The notes under the pieces: model-generated
The model's database searches: none
Seen by the model: only the letters and a program-made list of their open reading frames with translations
Told to the model about the DNA's origin: nothing
Position numbers and translations under genes: made by a program
Part shown: positions 36,640 through 49,689 of the stretch, piece after piece
Layout of the letters: every line of letters starts with the position of its first letter
Numbering within the stretch: position 1 is the first letter of the stretch
NCBI GenBank assembly: GCA_023853785.1
Contig: JAJIRX010000779.1
Span: 496,001 to 560,000 of the forward strand
From: Psilocybe azurescens
Taxonomy: Eukaryota; Basidiomycota; Agaricomycetes; Agaricales; Agrocybaceae
DNA length: 64,000 nucleotides
Reading direction: 5' to 3'

Positions 36640-38375
36640 CGACGATCATCCTGAGGATCTCATGAGATCGAACTCGAAAGCTGCACTCAAATTTGGTTTT
36701 TTGACTGGAGGAGAATATAAGTGATGGATCGATGAAAACATGAACGCTGCAACCCACTTGACCACACCATAATCTTGAACCTGTCGTCGATCTCAATGTC
36801 GTTACCATGTTCGTCTTTGGATTTTGTGATATCGAAGCAGGCGATTACCGAAGTTATCATCAGCCACATCTAGTTGTCATTCATTCATACAGGTTATACC
36901 AGCGTGTCTGAAACTACAATTTCAAAGAAGACTCACGGTGGAGCTAGCAACGTATTTCCCAACACAAATCCTAGCAATGGACATTTAAAGTCTGTAATCA
37001 TGTTTCGTCGAAGTTAAACTTGCCTGAGTCCAAAGCCATAGGCTAATATCCGATCATCACCATTCAGCATTCCGTTGTCGTTAAAGAATCTTTCTGGTTT
37101 AAAGGTGAACGGGTCTGGATATACTTCTTCGTCCTGCGTCATCGCCCTGTTAAAGAGTGAGGCATTGAATCAAATATTCAGGTGCAAAAGAGAATCTCGA
37201 TCACTGACCATATATTAGCGAATAAGATTGTTTTTCTTTAAGTTAGCAAGCAGATTTTTTGCGCTTGAGATGTCAATGAATACCCTTTGGGATGAAGTAC
37301 CCCTTGTAATAGTCGTCCTCCGTGACTCTGTGGCCCCCACCAAGAGGAAGTGGAGGCCTCAGCCGCATTACTTCACGATATATAGCCTCTATATAAGGGG
37401 AGCGATCCGCGATCTTCAAACGTCGGGAGACGGTTTGACCCAATGACTTGGTCGATTTCACACTACCTTCTTTTGTACGTCAGGATTTACAGCCATTGTA
37501 TAAAGAAATGTCCCGGTGGCGGATATTGTCTGCACAATCATGCTTAGATAAGAGGGATATTTGTCTTACATTTGTCGCTCACTAGTGGAATACGTACAGT
37601 ATCAGATGCTCCTGGTAAATTGATCTGTAAGATGGATGTACTGGAGATGACATACTGGGCTTACCCCATAAACCGAATATGCGATCTTCTTGATCATATC
37701 TTCTTCTTGTGAGGCGCCCGTGGTCCCGTTTTTTCTCATAAAATTCAGTAACCTGAGATGAAACGGCCATCCCTTCTTCCTGGAATGACCAAGTTGATCA
37801 ATCATCAGGGCATTACTCGGACTGTCAAGCTACTCACAAGGCTCTTCTTCACGTACTCCATCGGGATTGTCATAATTTCATTAGCCAACTTCTTCACAAT
37901 CTCGGCAGTCTTGTGAGATGAAGCTCCTGGAAACCAAGACGGAATATGTTGGAGTATGGGGAAGATGTTAATGAGAGTGCCGTCCAGGTACAATAAGTGC
38001 AGAGCCAAGCCTTATAGCTTCATCCGCCATGGTGACAACTGGCTCTTCAATGGATTGGACCTCGTATCCGTACATCATCGACATTGTAAGGGATATTGAA
38101 AACCCGATGAGAAATCAAGATTAGTCACATGTAGAAAACAGCCAAAACATCTGACATACCTCTTACTGTGAGCGTCAAAATGTTCTGGCGCATCGTGCAA
38201 GGCCTGGAGAAATCAACGTACTTCCCTTGCTTGAAGTGGATGATAGGTCCGCTGACGCTTTCAGATTGAAGTTTTGCTGGCAGACCTTCCTGTAGCGTCT
38301 CCATTCATCTCCATACCGCCAAGAGAGCAATGTTGTAATCATCCCAGCCTAGTCTGTTTGAAGTCAGAGGAGATA
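36640..38375 (-). pseudogene. Decayed cytochrome P450, N-terminus missing
   Basis: From the right: WRYGDEWRRYRKVCQQNFN (C-helix), MMYGYEVQSIEEPV, FPILQHIPSWFPGASSHKTA, EFYEKKRDHG, then YREVMRLRPPLP (ExxR) and TEDDYYKGYFIPKG, DPFTFKPERFF, and the heme loop FGLRICVGKYVASS with its Cys. It is clearly related to the P450 at 13142-15348 (the second shares IPSWFPGASSHK). Stops and shifts occur in most exons, and the first exons (anchor, proline hinge) are absent: the duplicated K block starts at about 38385-38431 instead. Not functional. Confidence 0.78.
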
Positions 38376-38525
38376 AGCCTGTAGTCATGTATACTGACAA
38401 AACATCTCACAGCTTAGTGACAGGCATTGTAGATCTGTCAGAATCGCCTGTTGTCTATGTACCAAGCAACTACGAAACCGTTTTGCGAAACAAGATTGTG
38501 CTACGGAGTAATGGTGTTACCAGCT

Positions 38526-39841
38526 TCATACACATTTGTAAACATGATTTAACAAACCCATTGTTGACTTTGGGAGGCATATTCTGAGCCTTACGTTCTT
38601 CGATAGTGGTTTCCCTCAGCCAAATCTCTTGCGATAGATCGGTTGGCCCAAACGAGGAAACTAGATGTCGGGAAACAATTGAAGTGCGCCTGCTGCAGTG
38701 GGTCTCATTTCAGGGTCATGATGCATCATGGCTTTAGATAGGGTTTCCAGAAAGTCTAATCCTTCGTAGTCCTAAGCGGTGTCTGTCAGAAATATTCGAT
38801 AAAGAATAATTGGTACTTACTTCGGTGAACCTTCTAACTACGTCTCCTAGTTGATAAACATCCAGCTTGAAGGGATCGTATGGAATTGTAAGCGAGGTGC
38901 CTGGGACATTTTTAACTTGGCCGTAGAATCCAACACACTGCTCGCCTGTGTCGGAAGTAGTCGGCTGTCTCGTAGTCGATTAGATAGTACTTGATGGGTG
39001 CAGCTGAGCATCGATCTATGTACTCGATTCGTGTTTTACCATCAGGCTGATAGTAGTTATCTGTGTAGTGAAAGCCACTTGGGATAACATCTATGGGGTC
39101 CATCATGAAGTTAAGCAGACAGGCATCTCTTATACATAAACATTGAGTATGCTGTTAAAATGGACACCCCGAACACGCACCTATGAGCGATATTGTGCTC
39201 GTGTAAGAACTGGATTCCCTGAACAGAACAAGGTCACCATTAGATCTTAATTTCAAAGTCACAGTAAATACCTGGATGAGCTGGTTAAGGGCGTCTAGAA
39301 CCTCTTTGACATGCAGGAATGGAAGATAACGAGACATGAGAGGAAAGAACATCGGCATTACAAGGAGTACGGATTCCTTCTTCGAGGGGAGTTCAATATT
39401 ATCGGGCAGAGGTAGTACATCGAGGAGGGGAACAGTATTATTTCTCGGATCCTCGAGCATTTCTGGTGTATTCAAATACTCGAGAATCGGAACATTGTCG
39501 TTTTCGAGAACGACCCGTTTGATGACCACTCTCACGCCGTCATACTCTCGCACTGCATCGATAAGGTTTATTTTCTAGAAATTAGTCATTGAGCATCATT
39601 GAGCACACCGATTAAGCAGACAATCGATGCTCACAGGTGTTATTCCAAGATAATCAGGGCAGTCGCGCATATGCTTGTAGAAATTCCAGGGTCTTGTCCA
39701 AGAAGGCTTCCAGTTGGGATTATACCGAGGGCGCAACCTATAACCATGTTGTTTCAAGAAGGGCTGTATCATAACCCAGTCTGCTTCCCAAGGCTCGAGG
39801 AGTCCATCGTCATGATAGGGGATATTTTTGGTTATCAACAT
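38526..39841 (-). pseudogene. K3B: kinase-like gene, one clear break
   Basis: Start MLITKNIPYHDDGLLEP; N-lobe exon is fully open: REYDGVRVVIKRVVLEND to LNQLIQ. GIQFLHEHNIAHR and RDACLLNFMMDPIDVIPSG follow. The break is after YETADYF, where TTCCGACACAGG loses two bases relative to intact paralogues, putting CVGFYGQVKNVPG out of frame. The terminal exon is readable but has a few extra bases near 38670 relative to K3A. Catalytic HRD...N and the DYE motif are kept. Confidence 0.7.
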
Positions 39842-40235
39842 TAGGTGCCGCTGATTGGATAAGGCAGTGATTACTGGCAAGGTGTATGACAAGGTTCAAG
39901 CTGATAACACTTCAGTTACAACTGCAAGCGCTGGGTTTCAAGAAGCCGCGTTCTTGGACTCTTCCTCAGGCCTGAGGGAAAGTAATACTGTCGTGGCCGG
40001 TTGTGTTGCTGTTCGAATGATGAGACCGTGGTATTCCCACAGGGGTCACGAAATTTACAATCGACGATGACAAATAAGTACATACCTCAGCACTCAGCCT
40101 GATTTAGAGCTGACCAGACTGGCTATGATAACATCTATTAGCCATTAATTTCTTGTCTCCTAATGTCCATGGTAGTCACTGGTCTCAGATTCTCACCCAT
40201 CGAATATATACGATGGTATCATGTAAAGGTACCAT
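39842..40235. other. K3B upstream spacer
   Basis: Almost base-for-base copy of 24648-25041. No gene supported. Confidence 0.4.
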
Positions 40236-41357
40236 TCAAAATTTTATTTTCTTATCGACAAGGCGTTCGAAGGCCTTACAGAAAAGATATCTCAACCTAC
40301 TGATATGTGAAAATAAACAATGGGAACCAGCCTTAACGTCTGGTGGCACGGTCTGGATTACAGCGTAATGAAGGAGTACTGTTTCTTAGCCAAATCTCTC
40401 GGGAAAGATCGGTTTCTTTTAGCGACGAAACAACAAGTTGCAATCTTTCGAGAGATTTTGTCGCAGTCAATCGTACCTCAGGGTTATGAAACGTCATGGC
40501 TACTCCAAGCGGTTCCAGAAAGTCCAATCCTTTATATTTCTGAGCATCGAATAAGTAAGCAGATTGGCCAGAAACTTCAAGAGATGGTAAATCACCTCGA
40601 CAAACATTCGTACCAACGTTCCAAGTTGGTATATGTCGAGTTTAAAAGGATCATATGGAGCAGTGTGCGATAACTCGGGGACATCCCTCTCCTGCCCGTA
40701 GAACCCGACACATAGAGTGGTTGGAGGAAAGTAATCCGCTGTCTCGTAGTCGATTATATAGTATTGAACAGGCGCCAACTGAGCAACGGTCCCTAAAATC
40801 GATGCGCGTCTTGCCATCAGGTTGGTAGAAGTCTTCCGGCGTGGTGAAAGCTACTGGGAATTACATCCGTCGGATCCATCATGAAATTGAGGCTGCATGC
40901 ATCTCTAGAGAATCGGTTCAATCTGAGTGAGTGAAACCAAGCCCAACTGACATTATGCTACAGCAATACACACCGATGCGCTGATATTGTGCTCATGTAA
41001 GAATTGAATGCCCTGAAAATACAATCTCTAAGTGAATACATCATAATATTTTGAGTCATAAACAAGTACCTGGATGAGTTGCTCAAGAGCGTCTACAACT
41101 TCTTTAGCATGTCGGAATGGAAGATGCGACGACATCAATGGAAAAAGCATTGGCATAACAAGGAGAACAGAGTGCTTTGAATCAACTTCAACGGTATCAG
41201 GTAGAGGTATCACTTCAAGAAGGGGAACTGCGTTGTTCCGGGAGTCCATACGCATCTCGGGAGAGTTTAGATGTTGCAAGATCGCCACATTGTCGTACTC
41301 GAGTATTACCCGCTTTATCACTACTTTAGCACCATCTTTCATTCGTATTGCGTCGAT

Positions 41358-41369
41358 AAGGTTGGGTCT
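41358..41369. repeat. LINE target-site duplication, left (AAGGTTGGGTCT)
   Basis: Matches 47784-47795; single copy at the orthologous site 26164-26175. Confidence 0.9.
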
Positions 41370-41544
41370 GGACCGCTCCTTGATCCGTTACCACGACCAT
41401 CGGCAAAGTTCCCACGCTCATAACAGAGCGAGGCGACTAGTCGAGGGAACGAGCAACAGATAATAGTAGAGCCTTAAGCTCCCTCTTCTCCAATCTAATC
41501 TTACAAAGAACGCTAAAATTACACTACAATCTACATACTTAAAT

Positions 41545-43024
41545 ATGAACATCACTAGCGGCACAGCACGAAACAGGAAAGTCACCCCAGTAACCAGCAC
41601 ATCAGGCAGCAAGGATGCAACGAAGGCACCCGGGAGACAGACCAGAGCCAATGGTCCTGCAGAACTGGTAGAAGGGATTGAGGCTATCAAGAGCTCTAAA
41701 GACGGACGGGTTTTTCTCGAAAAACGGCAGCTACTGGTACCCGAAGGTCGCCCTCTCACCATGGCTATGGCTGGATCCTGCCTCCACCAAGTCATGGAAC
41801 TCTCGCCAAATGTTCCACTACTAGTAATGCAAGGGATGAGGGCCCTGGCCTACTTGATGGAAGATGCAGATCAGGAAGAGGCGACTCAAACATACCACGA
41901 TGGATTCAATTCAGAGCTAGAATTCTTCACGTCAGAACTCACTCAACTTATCAAACACACTCAGTCGAAGGTCGATGCAAAGCTGGACGAAATCTCAAAA
42001 GTCACCGAGGACTTGGCAAAATCAGCCAGGACATCAGATCCACAGAGGCAGAACACCCTAATCGAACCCGCACAAATACTAGGCCGGCCATCGTACAGTC
42101 AAGTTCTTTCCCAACTGCCTGCATCGGCAAGCCCCAGAATGTTAGCAAGACATGGAATACGGCGGCGTCAGCTCATGTTCAAAGGCATCGGACCCAACTC
42201 CAGTATAGAAGGACTGGGCGACCGCGAAATCCGCAACAAACTTAACAAGGCACTCAAGGATTCTGAATCGGCAGATGTTCATTTATGTTCAGCAACAAAA
42301 CAGTGAAACGGGGGACTACTGGTGGAATTCGACTCAGATTATGGAGCTGCATGGGGAAGGAAGGAGGAAAATGTTGCCAAAATCTGCCGAGCAATTGGAG
42401 AGGGCGTGGAGACGCAGAGAAGATCATACCAGCTGATCGCCAAGTTTGTGCCACTCAGCGCAGAACCAGACGACCCCAACTTCATAGGAGAAGTGGAAGA
42501 ATCAAACAGGATGGAGGCCGGAGTCATCACTTCAATGCGATGGGGCGAAGGCTGTCGAAAGACGAAAAGCGAATCAGAAATGGGCTCACCTTATTTTATC
42601 CACTGATAATGTCAACGAAGCTAATCGAATTATTGCTCTAGGAATCTACATTGCCAACAAGAAGGTCTCGGTGGAAAAATGTAAAGTCGACCCTATCCGA
42701 TGCCTGAAATGTCAAGGATATAATCACTATGCAAAAGACTGCAGCGCGGCCGTCAATACATGCGGACAGTGTGGCGAGAAGGGCCACCGAACAAAAGAGT
42801 GCTCAAGCCAAAAGAAGTACTGCGTATCGTGTGCATCAGGGGACCATACAAGCTACGACAGAATGTGCCCCACCTTCCAGAAGAAAGCAGCTGACAAGAA
42901 CCTAGTCACACCGGAGAACGCCCTACCCTTCATCCCCACAGATGAACCATGGACCTGGTCAAACAATCCAGACGCACCACCTGGCACAACACAACGAGAC
43001 GATGCCAACACGGGCGCCAGCTAA
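41545..43024 (+). pseudogene. LINE ORF1, gag-like zinc-knuckle protein, frameshifted
   Basis: Starts MNITSGTARNRKVTP; a 250-residue N-terminal part ends near 42306. A frame change leads to EFDSDYGAAWGRKEENVAK and KFVPLSAEPDDPNF, and a second change near 42590 leads to DNVNEANRIIALGIYI. The C-terminal part has CCHC knuckles: CLKCQGYNHYAKDC, then CGQCGEKGHRTKEC, then a third Cys-rich unit CVSCASGDHTSYDRMC. Family role: binds the element RNA. Ends before 43024; ORF2 follows after about 240 bp. Confidence 0.78.
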
Positions 43025-43262
43025 CCCACATCAGCAAAGCCAGAAGAACACCTCACGAACAAACATGCAACGACGAGCAGAGATCGATGCCATCATTGCA
43101 GCAGCCTCCAGTCCATCGGCAACAGCATCCTTGCCCAGTGCAACCCTTGCCCCAGCCAGCACTGATCAGCTGGACAGCCTGGTAGGCAACACACCTGGGA
43201 GATGGGGCGACACCCCCCTCGAAGACGGCGAGCTACCATCACCTCAACTCACTCAAATTTAA

Positions 43263-46200
43263 ATGACCGAACGACAAGAGGGGCAACCAGACCTGAATCA
43301 GCTGCGAATACTACAGATAAACCTCAACAAATCGGAGGTCGCCCACAAGGAACTGCTAAACAGTGGTCTCAGCTCGAAATACGACATAATATTAATTCAA
43401 GAACCCCATATTACATTCTATGGCCATATAATAACTAATAACTATTTCCGACAGGTATACCCACCAGATCGACACACCGCAAACACGACAGTCAGATCAG
43501 GAATATGGGTCAACAAGAAACTAGACACCGGCAGCTGGAAGGAGGTACCCATAACAGGTACCAACGATATCACTGCCATACAGCTGAAAGGCCAATATGG
43601 ACGACTCACCATATTCAACATATACAACCCATGCGACAAAGACAACACAACAAATGTATTGGACACCTTTCTCAACAACCAAATGCGAGGGATAGTAGCG
43701 ACAGAAACGGATCATATGATCTGGGCAGGGGACTTCAACCGACATCACCCGTTATGGGACAAGGATGAAGACGATCGCCTCTTCACTCGGGCAGCCCTAC
43801 GAGCAGCCGACACTCTAATAAATCTATTAGGGAAATATGGACTCACGATGATGCTACCAAAAGGCATACCCGACGGCTGGAGCACATGGTCACAGGCCGC
43901 ACTTCACGACCAGACAACGTCTTTGCCTCGGCCGGCCTGCACGATAGGCTAACACAATGCAATGTGGATTTTGACTCCCGTCCAGCAAACACTGATCACT
44001 ACCCAATCGTCACCACCTTAGACCTACAACACGCAAACACAGGAGGAACACCATCCTACAACTTTCGCACAGCCGACTGGGAGGACTTCACAGAAAACCT
44101 GGAGATCAGGCTCAAGGAACTCCCTGACGCGAGGCCACTGTACACCAAGGACGACATCGATCTTGCCGCTAGATCATTGAAGGAAGCCCTTCAGGACACG
44201 ATTCGGACCAGAATAAAACTCCAGAAGCCGCTGCCAGACAAGAAAACGCTGGTGGACCAGCAAACTTGAAGATGCCAAACGACACAAGAACAGGCTCGGA
44301 AGCCTTCACCATAAGCTACGAGCATACGAAGAGCACCCCTGTCATCGACAATTTAAGGAAGCAAAATCCTCGTTCGCAAAGCTGATCATCGAGACAAAAG
44401 GAAACACTGGAATGACTGGTTATCCGAGGCGAGTACAAAAGACATGTGGACAGCTAACAAGTACCTAAGGAACCCAACCGGCGACGGAGGACAACCTAGG
44501 ATCCCTACACTGGAGGTGATTGACCCCTTCACTGACGGAAAAAGCGGAAGTCACAGCAAATGAGGAAAAGGCACAACTGTTCGCCTCCAACTTCTTCCCC
44601 AGGAAGCCGGCCCAGTCAAACACACCCACCAATTTTGAATACCCAGCTCCACTACCAGACGTGGGCCCAATCACAAAGGAACAAATCGAGCGGCAGGTGA
44701 AGCGACTCTCCCCACACAAGGCATACGGTCCAGATGAGATACCAAACATTGTCATCCAGAAATCGCTAGCACTAATAATCTACAGACTGTTATTTTTATT
44801 CAACGCAATAGCCACTACAGGTCACTACCCAGAAGACTGGAAGCAATCCATCACAGTCGTACTTCGGAAACCAAACAAACCCAACTACAAGACTGCAAAA
44901 GCATATCGCCCAATCGCACTCTTGAACACCACACCAAAGATTCTGACAGCAATAATTGCGGAAAACATCAGCCATTTGGTGGAGACACACAACCTTCTTC
45001 CAAACACACACTTTGGAGGACGCCCCAGGTCGAACAACAACTGACGCTGTTCACTATCTCGTGCAAAAGGTGAAAGACAGCTGGAGGGACGGGAAAGTGG
45101 CCTCAATCCTCTTTCTTGACGTGGAAGGCGCTTTTCCGAACGCAGTCACAAACAGACTCATTCACAACCTAAAAAGCGTAAGATCCCAGAAAACTATGTG
45201 AAGCTGATTAGGGAAATTCTAAATGAACGACGGACGCAACTAAAATTCGACGACTACATCTCACCCTCAATCACTATCGACAACGGCATTGGTCAAGGCG
45301 ACCCACTATCTATGATTCTCTACATAATATACAACGCTGACCTACTTGAAATTGTTAACAGAAACAACGGCGAAGATGCAATAGGATATGTTGACGATGT
45401 CACCATAATCGCGACAGGAGCCGACCTCTGACGTAAACGACGGACAAGCTATCGATGCTAATGAACGACCAAGGTGGCGGGCTGGAATGGAGCGAGGAGC
45501 ACAACTCCAAATTTGAACTATCAAAACTGGCCATAATGCACTGCCTACCCACCTACAAGGCCAAGCGTAGCGACGGCAATCACCTGAGACTAGAAGTCAA
45601 CGGCACCCTGGTCAAAGAAGTAGAAAACTTCAAACTACTCGGGATCCACATAGACAGCCAACTCAAGTGGAACTGTCAAATTCAGAAAGCCGTCAGAAAA
45701 AGCGACAAGATGGGTACTAAATTTCATCAGACTGACTAGACCTACCTCAGGTATAGAAGCGAGACTCATGCGACAACTGTACATCGCCACTGTCATCCCC
45801 AAAATGACTTATGGCCTCGAAATATGGTACATGCCACCAACAAAGCCAATAGGCCATGCCCACAATGTCGGGTCGGTATCGGGTCTTTGTCAACTGACGC
45901 AAATCCAACGCAAAGCCAGCGTTAGCGATTGCCGGAGGTCTCAGGACAACACCTAACGAATTACTCGACGCTGGCATGCAGGTATATTTCCAATGGAACT
46001 AACACTACTGAAAATATGTCATAGAGCCACGGTCAGGCTGGCCACGCTACCAGCCCAACACCCACTCCATCAAGTGATGCGATGCACACGACGATTAACC
46101 CCAAACCTGCGATACAAGACATCAATCGACAACCTCCTGCGGATATTCGATATCGACCCCTCGCGATTCGAATCAATTCATCCGGCAGCAACGGTACCAA

Positions 46201-47398
46201 CGTACTGCACCCCTTTCACCATCCCGAATTGACACAAATAGGGAAGACTCAATGGCACACGAAGTATCCGACATTGCAAACTTCAGAGTATACACTGACG
46301 GCTCCGGTCACAGCGGCGGCGTAGGTGCATCAGCAGTCCTGTACAGAAAAGGTCTTGCAACACCGATCGCCACCTCAAAAGTATACATGGGGCGAAAAAA
46401 CCGAACACAACACTTACGAAGCCGAAGCTGTTGGGGGTATCCTGGCCATGTGGCTCCTTAAGGCGGCAAACACGTCCCCAGCTGACATCATTTCAATCTA
46501 CATCGACAACCAGGCACTTCTCAACACAATAAAATTCCCGAAGGCAAAGTCGGGACAGTGGCTAGTTAACGAAATCGTAAACAATGCTAGGGAGGTCCTA
46601 GGACGAATCAGAATGGCCTGGATCTCAGGCCACACCAACGTCGAAGGAAATGAAGCAGCCGATCAAGTGGCCAAAGTCGCAGCCAGCGGTGCAAGCAGCC
46701 CAAGAGGGGGGATGCCCCCGTGCCTCCGGAGGAAGCTCCCAATCAGTGCATCGGCCGGAGAAACAAGCGTACAGAGAAGAACTGAAAACGATATGGAAAG
46801 AAAGGTGGGACAACTTCGCCGAGAGCAACCCGCTTCAAGCTTGTCGACCCAGACTTCTCGTTCGCGAAGTTCAGAAAAATCAGCTTCAGTCTTAATAGAG
46901 CGCAATCCAGCTTACTAGTACAGGTGCGAACCGGACACATCCCACTAAACGCCCTATTTACACAGGATAAACAAATCTCCAACGAACAAATGCCCTAACT
47001 GCTGGGAGCAACGAGGAGGAGAACGAGCCACAGAAACAGTCAAACACTTCCTCTTCGAGTGCCGGGCATTCAGAAGACTGCGAAGCGAAATGTATCTCAA
47101 ACTCAAAACCGACCGTCCCAGCCTTGAGGAACTCACAACTAAACTGAACATGGCGAAGCTACTATTGAGGTATATTGCCCAAACGAAGGCGTTTCAAATC
47201 CTACAACGATGGACTACTAGAAAGAAACATATCTGGATACGAAGACCAGGACGACAACTAAAACTACGACAATCACGAAATCCCGACCGACACCGACACT
47301 ACGACGACGGGCGACATCAAGAGACGACCACAACAACCCACCCGCCCACCCAAGACCTACCGCTCGACCACCTAACTAACCTTCTACCATCTAGATAG
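43263..47398 (+). pseudogene. LINE ORF2: endonuclease, reverse transcriptase, RNase H; frameshifted
   Basis: N-terminal AP-type endonuclease: LRILQINLNKSEVAHKEL, IILIQEPHI, AGDFNRHHPLWD. A frame change near 43885 leads to the end of that domain (TDHYPIV). Reverse transcriptase from about 44690: LSPHKAYGPDEIPN, AYRPIALLNTTPK, FLDVEGAFPN, GIGQGDPLSMILY and the catalytic YVDDVTIIATG (45385-45420). RNase H from about 46270: VYTDGSGHSGGVGAS, TYEAEAVGGI, IYIDNQALL, ISGHTNVEGNEAADQVAK, all four acidic positions present. C-terminal: TGHIPLNALF, then TVKHFLFECRAF and LLRYIAQTK. Six or more frame changes are needed. Enzyme motifs are intact, suggesting recent activity or homopolymer errors. Confidence 0.82.
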
Positions 47399-47783
47399 AC
47401 GTAGCCATCAACCGAACTGTGGAAACCCACCCAAAAACATCGAACATCCGTGGACGAGATCTGAGCACCGATACGGTCAAAAGTGCCTTCCAAGTAATTG
47501 GACGGGTGCGCTGGAGCAGAAAGATAAGGAAGAAAAGATAAACAGTAGGATAGAATGTACAGACTCACCGGCTTAAGAGGTGGGCCCCCAAACGGCAGGG
47601 GAACTGTCGGGCCTAGAAGGGGGACGTGAGGGCCCTCTGAGGTGCTGAGGGCAACCAAAGACAAAGCGGCGAGTGGCCCAGTCAGACTGGGCCAAAATCT
47701 TAGATGTAAGTAGATACTAAGCCAAGGTAGGGGACCGCCCCTCAGAGGCTATAAAATAACATAAAAAAAAAAAAAAAAAAAAA

Positions 47784-47795
47784 AAGGTTGGGTCT
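47784..47795. repeat. LINE target-site duplication, right
   Basis: Begins within the end of the A run, so the two leading A bases could belong to either the tail or the target. Confidence 0.85.
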
Positions 47796-48049
47796 CTATG
47801 CAGACATACATCAGCGAGTATAAAACTGACAGATAAAGTATCATACTCGTAGTCCAATCCAGTCTGGGCAGTCACACATATGCTTATAGAAGTTCCAGAG
47901 CCTTTTCCAAGATGGCTTCCAGTTCGGGATGGTACCTAGGGGCGCAGCTCGTATCCATGTTCAAGCAGAAGAGGTTGTAGCTCCACCCAACGTGCCTCTG
48001 TAAGTGAGAGTAGTCCGTCGGAACACTGATCCTTGCTAAGTAACGGCAT

Positions 48050-49689
48050 CCGTAATCAGGTTTACAGCAATCTAAAATGTGAAATATTGTGTTCGAACGG
48101 CCAGGGAGGCCTTAAGAGGCCAAGAGGTAGGCCTTTTCAAGAGCGCGCGTGTTGGTTTAGACTCAAACCCAGTGAGGTAGAACATCCCTACTTCATTATT
48201 ATTTAGTATGAGCCATGAGAAATAACAAATATCTGAGAACATGCCTGATGAGACCTAGATATCAGATTCATGGCAGGCACAGCCCCAATCATCCAGATTA
48301 GTTGGGTCGAGACTAGCGTTGGTTCGATGAATCATAATGTGTAGGCGGAATGGATGGATGGGAATTATCGCAGAAATGCCAATCTTGCCGAGTACCCGAT
48401 CCATCAACAACGACAAATTGTGTGCCCGCAGACGATCATCGATAGCTAGTCTCTCCCAAAAGGTCTTCTACATGGCTGGATGGCTTTTCTTTACGGAACT
48501 AGCTTCAGCTCCCCCGCATATCTTTAATCCTTCTGGCTTCCTCTCCTGGCTTTGCACTCAAACCGTGGAAATGCTATCATCAAGCTTCTCGCATCTTTCT
48601 GGACTTTCAAAACCACCGACTACTCCACAGAAGTCTCTGTGGTGCCACGGTGGACAGTGGAATAGCTTCTCGCGGGTGTGAACCCCTTCTTATTTAGGTC
48701 GACGAGACGATTGGTAAGGATGGTCACAATTGCGCTTGACCGACTGGCAGTACGTCAAGATGCTTGATAGGTGTAAAGGCACATTTTATGGTATGTGTGA
48801 GTGTATCTTGCGGTATCTTTTGTTCTTTCTTACTGATACCAATCTCGATTTACACCATTTATTCCCTTTCTCCACGCCATCCTTTTTGCCAGACAATAGT
48901 TCTATCTCAATCGTCATCATGTGGAAGCTGTGTCCACGATGAGATATTATAATTGGATCCTATTATAATTGGATCCTCTCATCACAGATGTCTCAAGATT
49001 GAGTCCGCGACAATCTCCATCTTTGACTCTGAACTTCCAAGAATTAGGCTTCTTCATCTGACTAGCATGAAGGATGGCTATCCTTTTAAATCATCCTATG
49101 GTTTCTGTTCTCTTGACCGTGTGATCGACAGGCTTTTGATTTACAATTTCTCTGCATGACGCGTCATTTTAAGACGATTATTTGTATCCGGTCTTTCTGC
49201 GGCCTGGTTTCGATCTACATCAAGCAAGTCGCTACCTGCTTCTGTTGTGGTCGAAACACGGCAGACAATCAAACCCTGGTATCCTGTGTGCTCCGCATGG
49301 CAGGCATGTCTTCTGGGTTTGGGTACCCCTATCTAAAAATCCGCGGACATTCAGTCTTTTCGAAGGAAAAACTATATTTCCGGGCCATTCCTCTTTGTTT
49401 TTCCTATGATAGATACGATTGAAACTTTCTAAACCGTCCAATGGAAAACATGAAAAGACGAGAGCTACGTTCATAAACGAACTTGGTGCATACTAGAGTG
49501 GGCGCTTAAGCCTTCCACGTTATTTCCCATGGGCACTGCACTTTAATGCACGAGTACGTACACATGTGTAATCTGACCCTCGAGTGGGAGATGAGATATT
49601 TCCAGTCTTTCTTTGGCGTTCGGCAACGTGCCCGAGTGATCCCCTGTGGCTGTCATTTCGTTTTTCCACCACTTCAGCCGGATCTCCCT
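48050..49689. other. Intermodule spacer (copy B)
   Basis: Twin of 26428-28015. It holds the orphan promoter cassette and TGGGCGCTT box. No gene supported. Confidence 0.45.
49498..49509 (+). promoter_or_regulatory. Orphan GTGGGCGCTTAA box (copy B spacer)
   Basis: Same as 27839-27850; followed by GCCTTCCACGTTATTTCCCA in both copies. Confidence 0.4.

Larger units (their letters stand above)
41370..47783 (+). mobile_element. Near full-length Tad1-like LINE retrotransposon
   Basis: 6.4 kb non-LTR element with ORF1 (CCHC gag-like), ORF2 (AP endonuclease, reverse transcriptase, RNase H, C-terminal zinc region), a 3' UTR and an A run (47763-47785). The 12-bp repeats AAGGTTGGGTCT at 41358-41369 and 47784-47795 are its target-site duplication; the empty site is seen in copy A at 26164-26175. 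Endonuclease plus RNase H with a zinc-knuckle ORF1 matches the fungal Tad1 clade. Both ORFs are interrupted by frameshifts, so this copy is probably inactive as assembled. Confidence 0.9.
40236..48049 (-). pseudogene. K4B: kinase-like gene split by the LINE
   Basis: Exons right of the insertion: start MPLLSKDQCSDG and the first exon (48049 to about 47830), and the first bases of exon 2 (RPNL). Left of it: IDAIRMKDGAKVVIKRV to LEQLIQ, the HRD exon with the same extra base as K4A, an activation segment open through YETADYFPPTTLCVGFYGQ and LSHTAPYDPFKLDIYQLG, and the last exon. The LINE enters exon 2 a few codons in (41369/47784). It was partly decayed before insertion. Confidence 0.75.
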
